Assembly (NCBI GenBank): GCA_039808025.1
Contig: JBDHSK010000005.1
Coordinates: forward strand, 62,001 to 126,000
Length of the DNA: 64,000 bases
DNA from: Sandaracinobacteroides sp039808025
Lineage (GTDB): Bacteria; Pseudomonadota; Alphaproteobacteria; Sphingomonadales; Sphingomonadaceae
Direction: 5' to 3'
The notes beneath the pieces were generated by a model that did no database searches, was not told the origin of the DNA, and saw only the letters and a list, made by a program, of their open reading frames with translations. Position numbers and translations under genes: made by a program. The stretch's first letter is position 1; each line of letters opens with the position of its first letter. Shown here piece by piece: positions 62,000 to 64,000 of the stretch.

Positions 62000-64000
62000 A
62001 TGACCGCCACAGGACACGACACGCTTTCCACCCGCCGCACCCTCGAGGTTGATGGCAAGAGCTATGCGTATTTCAGCCTCGCTGCTGCCGGCGAGAAGAT
62101 CGGCGATGTCTCGCACCTGCCGTTTTCCATGAAGGTGCTGCTGGAAAACCTGCTGCGTTTCGAAGATGATTTCACGGTCAAGGTTTCGGACATCGAGGCG
62201 ATCGCCCAATGGGGCAAGACCCGCCATTCCGACCACGAGATCCAGTATCGTCCGGCAAGGGTGCTGATGCAGGATTTCACCGGCGTGCCTTGCGTCGTCG
62301 ACCTGGCGGCCATGCGCGACGCCATGTCGAAACTGGGCGGCGACCCGCAGAAGATCAATCCGCAGGTGCCCGTCGACCTGGTGATCGACCACTCGGTGAT
62401 GGTCGATGAATTCGGGACGCCCAAATCGTTCGAGCATAACGTCGAGATGGAATATGGCCGCAACATGGAACGCTACGAGTTCCTGCGCTGGGGATCGTCG
62501 GCCTTCAGGAACTTCCGGGTGGTGCCGCCCGGCACCGGCATCTGCCACCAGGTGAATCTTGAATATCTGGCGCAGACGGTGTGGGCCTCGGCGGCTGCCG
62601 ATGGCACCATGATCGCCTACCCCGACACGCTGGTTGGAACCGACAGCCACACCACCATGGTGAACGGTCTGGGCGTGCTGGGCTGGGGGGTTGGCGGCAT
62701 CGAGGCCGAAGCCGCCATGCTCGGCCAGCCGATCTCGATGCTGGTGCCTGAAGTGGTCGGCTTCAAGCTGACCGGCACCCTGTCGGAAGGGGTGACCGCG
62801 ACCGACCTCGTGCTTACCGTCACCCAGATGCTTCGCAAGAAGGGCGTTGTCGGCCGCTTCGTCGAATATTTCGGCCCCGGTCTTGATACGCTGGCGCTGG
62901 CTGACCGCGCCACCATCGGCAACATGGCGCCGGAATATGGCGCCACCTGCGGCTTCTTCCCGGTCGACAAGGTGACGCTCGATTATCTGCGCCTTACCGG
63001 CCGTGACGCGCATCGCATCGCCCTCGTCGAGGCCTATGCCAGGGCGCAGGGCATGTGGCGCGATGCCTCGACTCCCGACCCGATCTTCACCGACACCCTC
63101 GAACTCGATCTTGGTTCGGTGATGCCGTCGGTTGCCGGGCCGCGCCGCCCGCAGGACCGGGTGCTTCTGAACCAGGCCCATGAGGCGTTCGAGGCCGAAC
63201 TGCTGACCAGCTATGGCAAGGCCGAGGAGCCCGGCAAGCGGGTGGCCGTCGCCGGCGCCGACCATGATCTTGGCCATGGTGATGTGGTGATCGCCGCCAT
63301 CACCTCGTGCACCAACACCTCGAACCCCAATGTGCTGGTGGCCGCCGGACTGGTCGCCCGCAAGGCGCGGGCACTTGGCCTGCACCCCAAGCCCTGGGTG
63401 AAAACCAGCTTCGCCCCCGGAAGCCAGGTGGTGACCGATTATTTCAACAAGGTGGGGCTGACGGACGACATGGACGCCATCGGCTTCAACCTCGTCGGCT
63501 ATGGCTGCACCACCTGCATCGGCAACTCGGGGCCGCTGCCCGAGGCGATTTCGCAATCGATCAACAAGAACGATCTGGTGGCGGTCTCGGTGTTGTCGGG
63601 CAACCGCAACTTCGAAGGGCGGATCTCGCCCGACACCAAGTCGAACTACCTGATGTCGCCGCCGCTGGTGGTCGCCTATGCCCTTGCCGGGTCGGTGCGC
63701 GCCGACATCACCACAGCGCCGCTGGGCAAGGGCAAGGACGGGCAGGATGTCTATCTGAAGGACGTGTGGCCGACCAACGCCGAGGTCTCGGCCATGGTGC
63801 AGCAGGCCGTGACTCCGGAGATGTTCCGCAGCCGCTACGCCGATGTGTTCAAGGGCGACAGGCACTGGCAGTCGATCCGGGTGACCGGGGGCGACACCTA
63901 CCAGTGGAACCCGGCCTCGACCTATGTGCAGAACCCGCCCTATTTCGTCGGCCTGACGATGACTCCGGCGCCGGTCGCCGACATCAGCGATGCGAGGGCG
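62000..64000 (+). CDS. acnA: Aconitate hydratase (5' part; runs off the window)
   Basis: At least 667 residues of aconitase A, cut at the right edge with about 220 residues missing. It converts citrate to isocitrate. The [4Fe-4S] ligands are Cys437 (SCTNTSNP) and Cys503 and Cys506 (GYGCTTCIGNSG), which match the usual AcnA positions; TDSHTTMVNGLGVLGWGVGGIE is also conserved. AAGGGA precedes ATG 62000. No stop is present before the edge. Confidence 0.96.
   Translation, partial: MTATGHDTLSTRRTLEVDGKSYAYFSLAAAGEKIGDVSHLPFSMKVLLENLLRFEDDFTVKVSDIEAIAQWGKTRHSDHEIQYRPARVLMQDFTGVPCVVDLAAMRDAMSKLGGDPQKINPQVPVDLVIDHSVMVDEFGTPKSFEHNVEMEYGRNMERYEFLRWGSSAFRNFRVVPPGTGICHQVNLEYLAQTVWASAAADGTMIAYPDTLVGTDSHTTMVNGLGVLGWGVGGIEAEAAMLGQPISMLVPEVVGFKLTGTLSEGVTATDLVLTVTQMLRKKGVVGRFVEYFGPGLDTLALADRATIGNMAPEYGATCGFFPVDKVTLDYLRLTGRDAHRIALVEAYARAQGMWRDASTPDPIFTDTLELDLGSVMPSVAGPRRPQDRVLLNQAHEAFEAELLTSYGKAEEPGKRVAVAGADHDLGHGDVVIAAITSCTNTSNPNVLVAAGLVARKARALGLHPKPWVKTSFAPGSQVVTDYFNKVGLTDDMDAIGFNLVGYGCTTCIGNSGPLPEAISQSINKNDLVAVSVLSGNRNFEGRISPDTKSNYLMSPPLVVAYALAGSVRADITTAPLGKGKDGQDVYLKDVWPTNAEVSAMVQQAVTPEMFRSRYADVFKGDRHWQSIRVTGGDTYQWNPASTYVQNPPYFVGLTMTPAPVADISDARA

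Noticed and set aside
61847..63865. A 672-codon open frame on the minus strand opposite aconitase
   Set aside because: The plus strand is an unmistakable aconitase with all cluster cysteines. The antisense frame is a GC-rich shadow rich in His, Arg and Gly with no domain.

Overview
The window is a GC-rich alphaproteobacterial chromosome segment, most likely from the Sphingomonadales. Supporting signs are a PEPxxWA-CTERM protein at 31.0-31.7 kb, the tail of a TonB-dependent receptor next to a sugar permease at the left edge, paired cysteine desulfurases with a 2Fe-2S ferredoxin, and compact operons whose genes overlap by 1-4 bases. This placement is inferred from gene content only.

Region 1 (1-6.1 kb) is chromosomal. 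It holds the TonB receptor tail, an FHS-family sugar permease, a VOC/PhnB-like protein, a persulfide-response module (persulfide dioxygenase-like hydrolase diverging from an ArsR/BigR-type repressor, rhodanese-DUF2892 fusion, TauE/SafE exporter) and a zinc alcohol dehydrogenase.

Region 2 (about 6.1-24.15 kb) is an integrated mobilizable element beside a tRNA-Ser(CGA) gene. From the right it carries a large serine recombinase that reads into the tRNA gene, a VapBC-type toxin-antitoxin pair, an AlpA-type regulator, a TraA relaxase with a recognisable oriT and TraC/TraD accessory proteins, but no type IV secretion genes. Its cargo is a tightly coupled seven-gene leftward defence operon: Phd-like protein, 5-methylcytosine methyltransferase, Vsr endonuclease, GHKL (MutL/MORC-like) ATPase, Z1-domain ATPase, DUF4420 PD-(D/E)XK protein and AIPR protein. 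A DUF3883 gene lies beyond its terminator. This is the most interesting locus in the window. Its core gene families were linked by comparative genomics of MORC/MutL-like restriction systems. The Phd-like leader with an inverted repeat over the promoter suggests a control layer.

Region 3 (24.2-64 kb) is ordinary housekeeping chromosome: hspQ, maiA, a sulfotransferase-like/TPR-hydroxylase/amidohydrolase group, trmFO, a second TauE/SafE exporter with a TIGR02186 partner, nth, a YdcF / acyltransferase-DUF2125 fusion / NUDIX operon, an acyl-CoA dehydrogenase, a CPA2 antiporter, pth-rplY, the cysteine desulfurase-ferredoxin operon, gluQRS, ndk, the RNase P RNA gene, aroC, fabI, DNA glycosylase-rRNA methylase, dnaN, ribD, a DnaJ-like protein, pdxH, a diguanylate cyclase and the start of acnA, which runs off the right edge. 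Local oddities are 29-bp hairpin repeats at the 3' end of aroC, an in-frame 66-bp duplication in a small membrane protein, and the acyltransferase-DUF2125 fusion.
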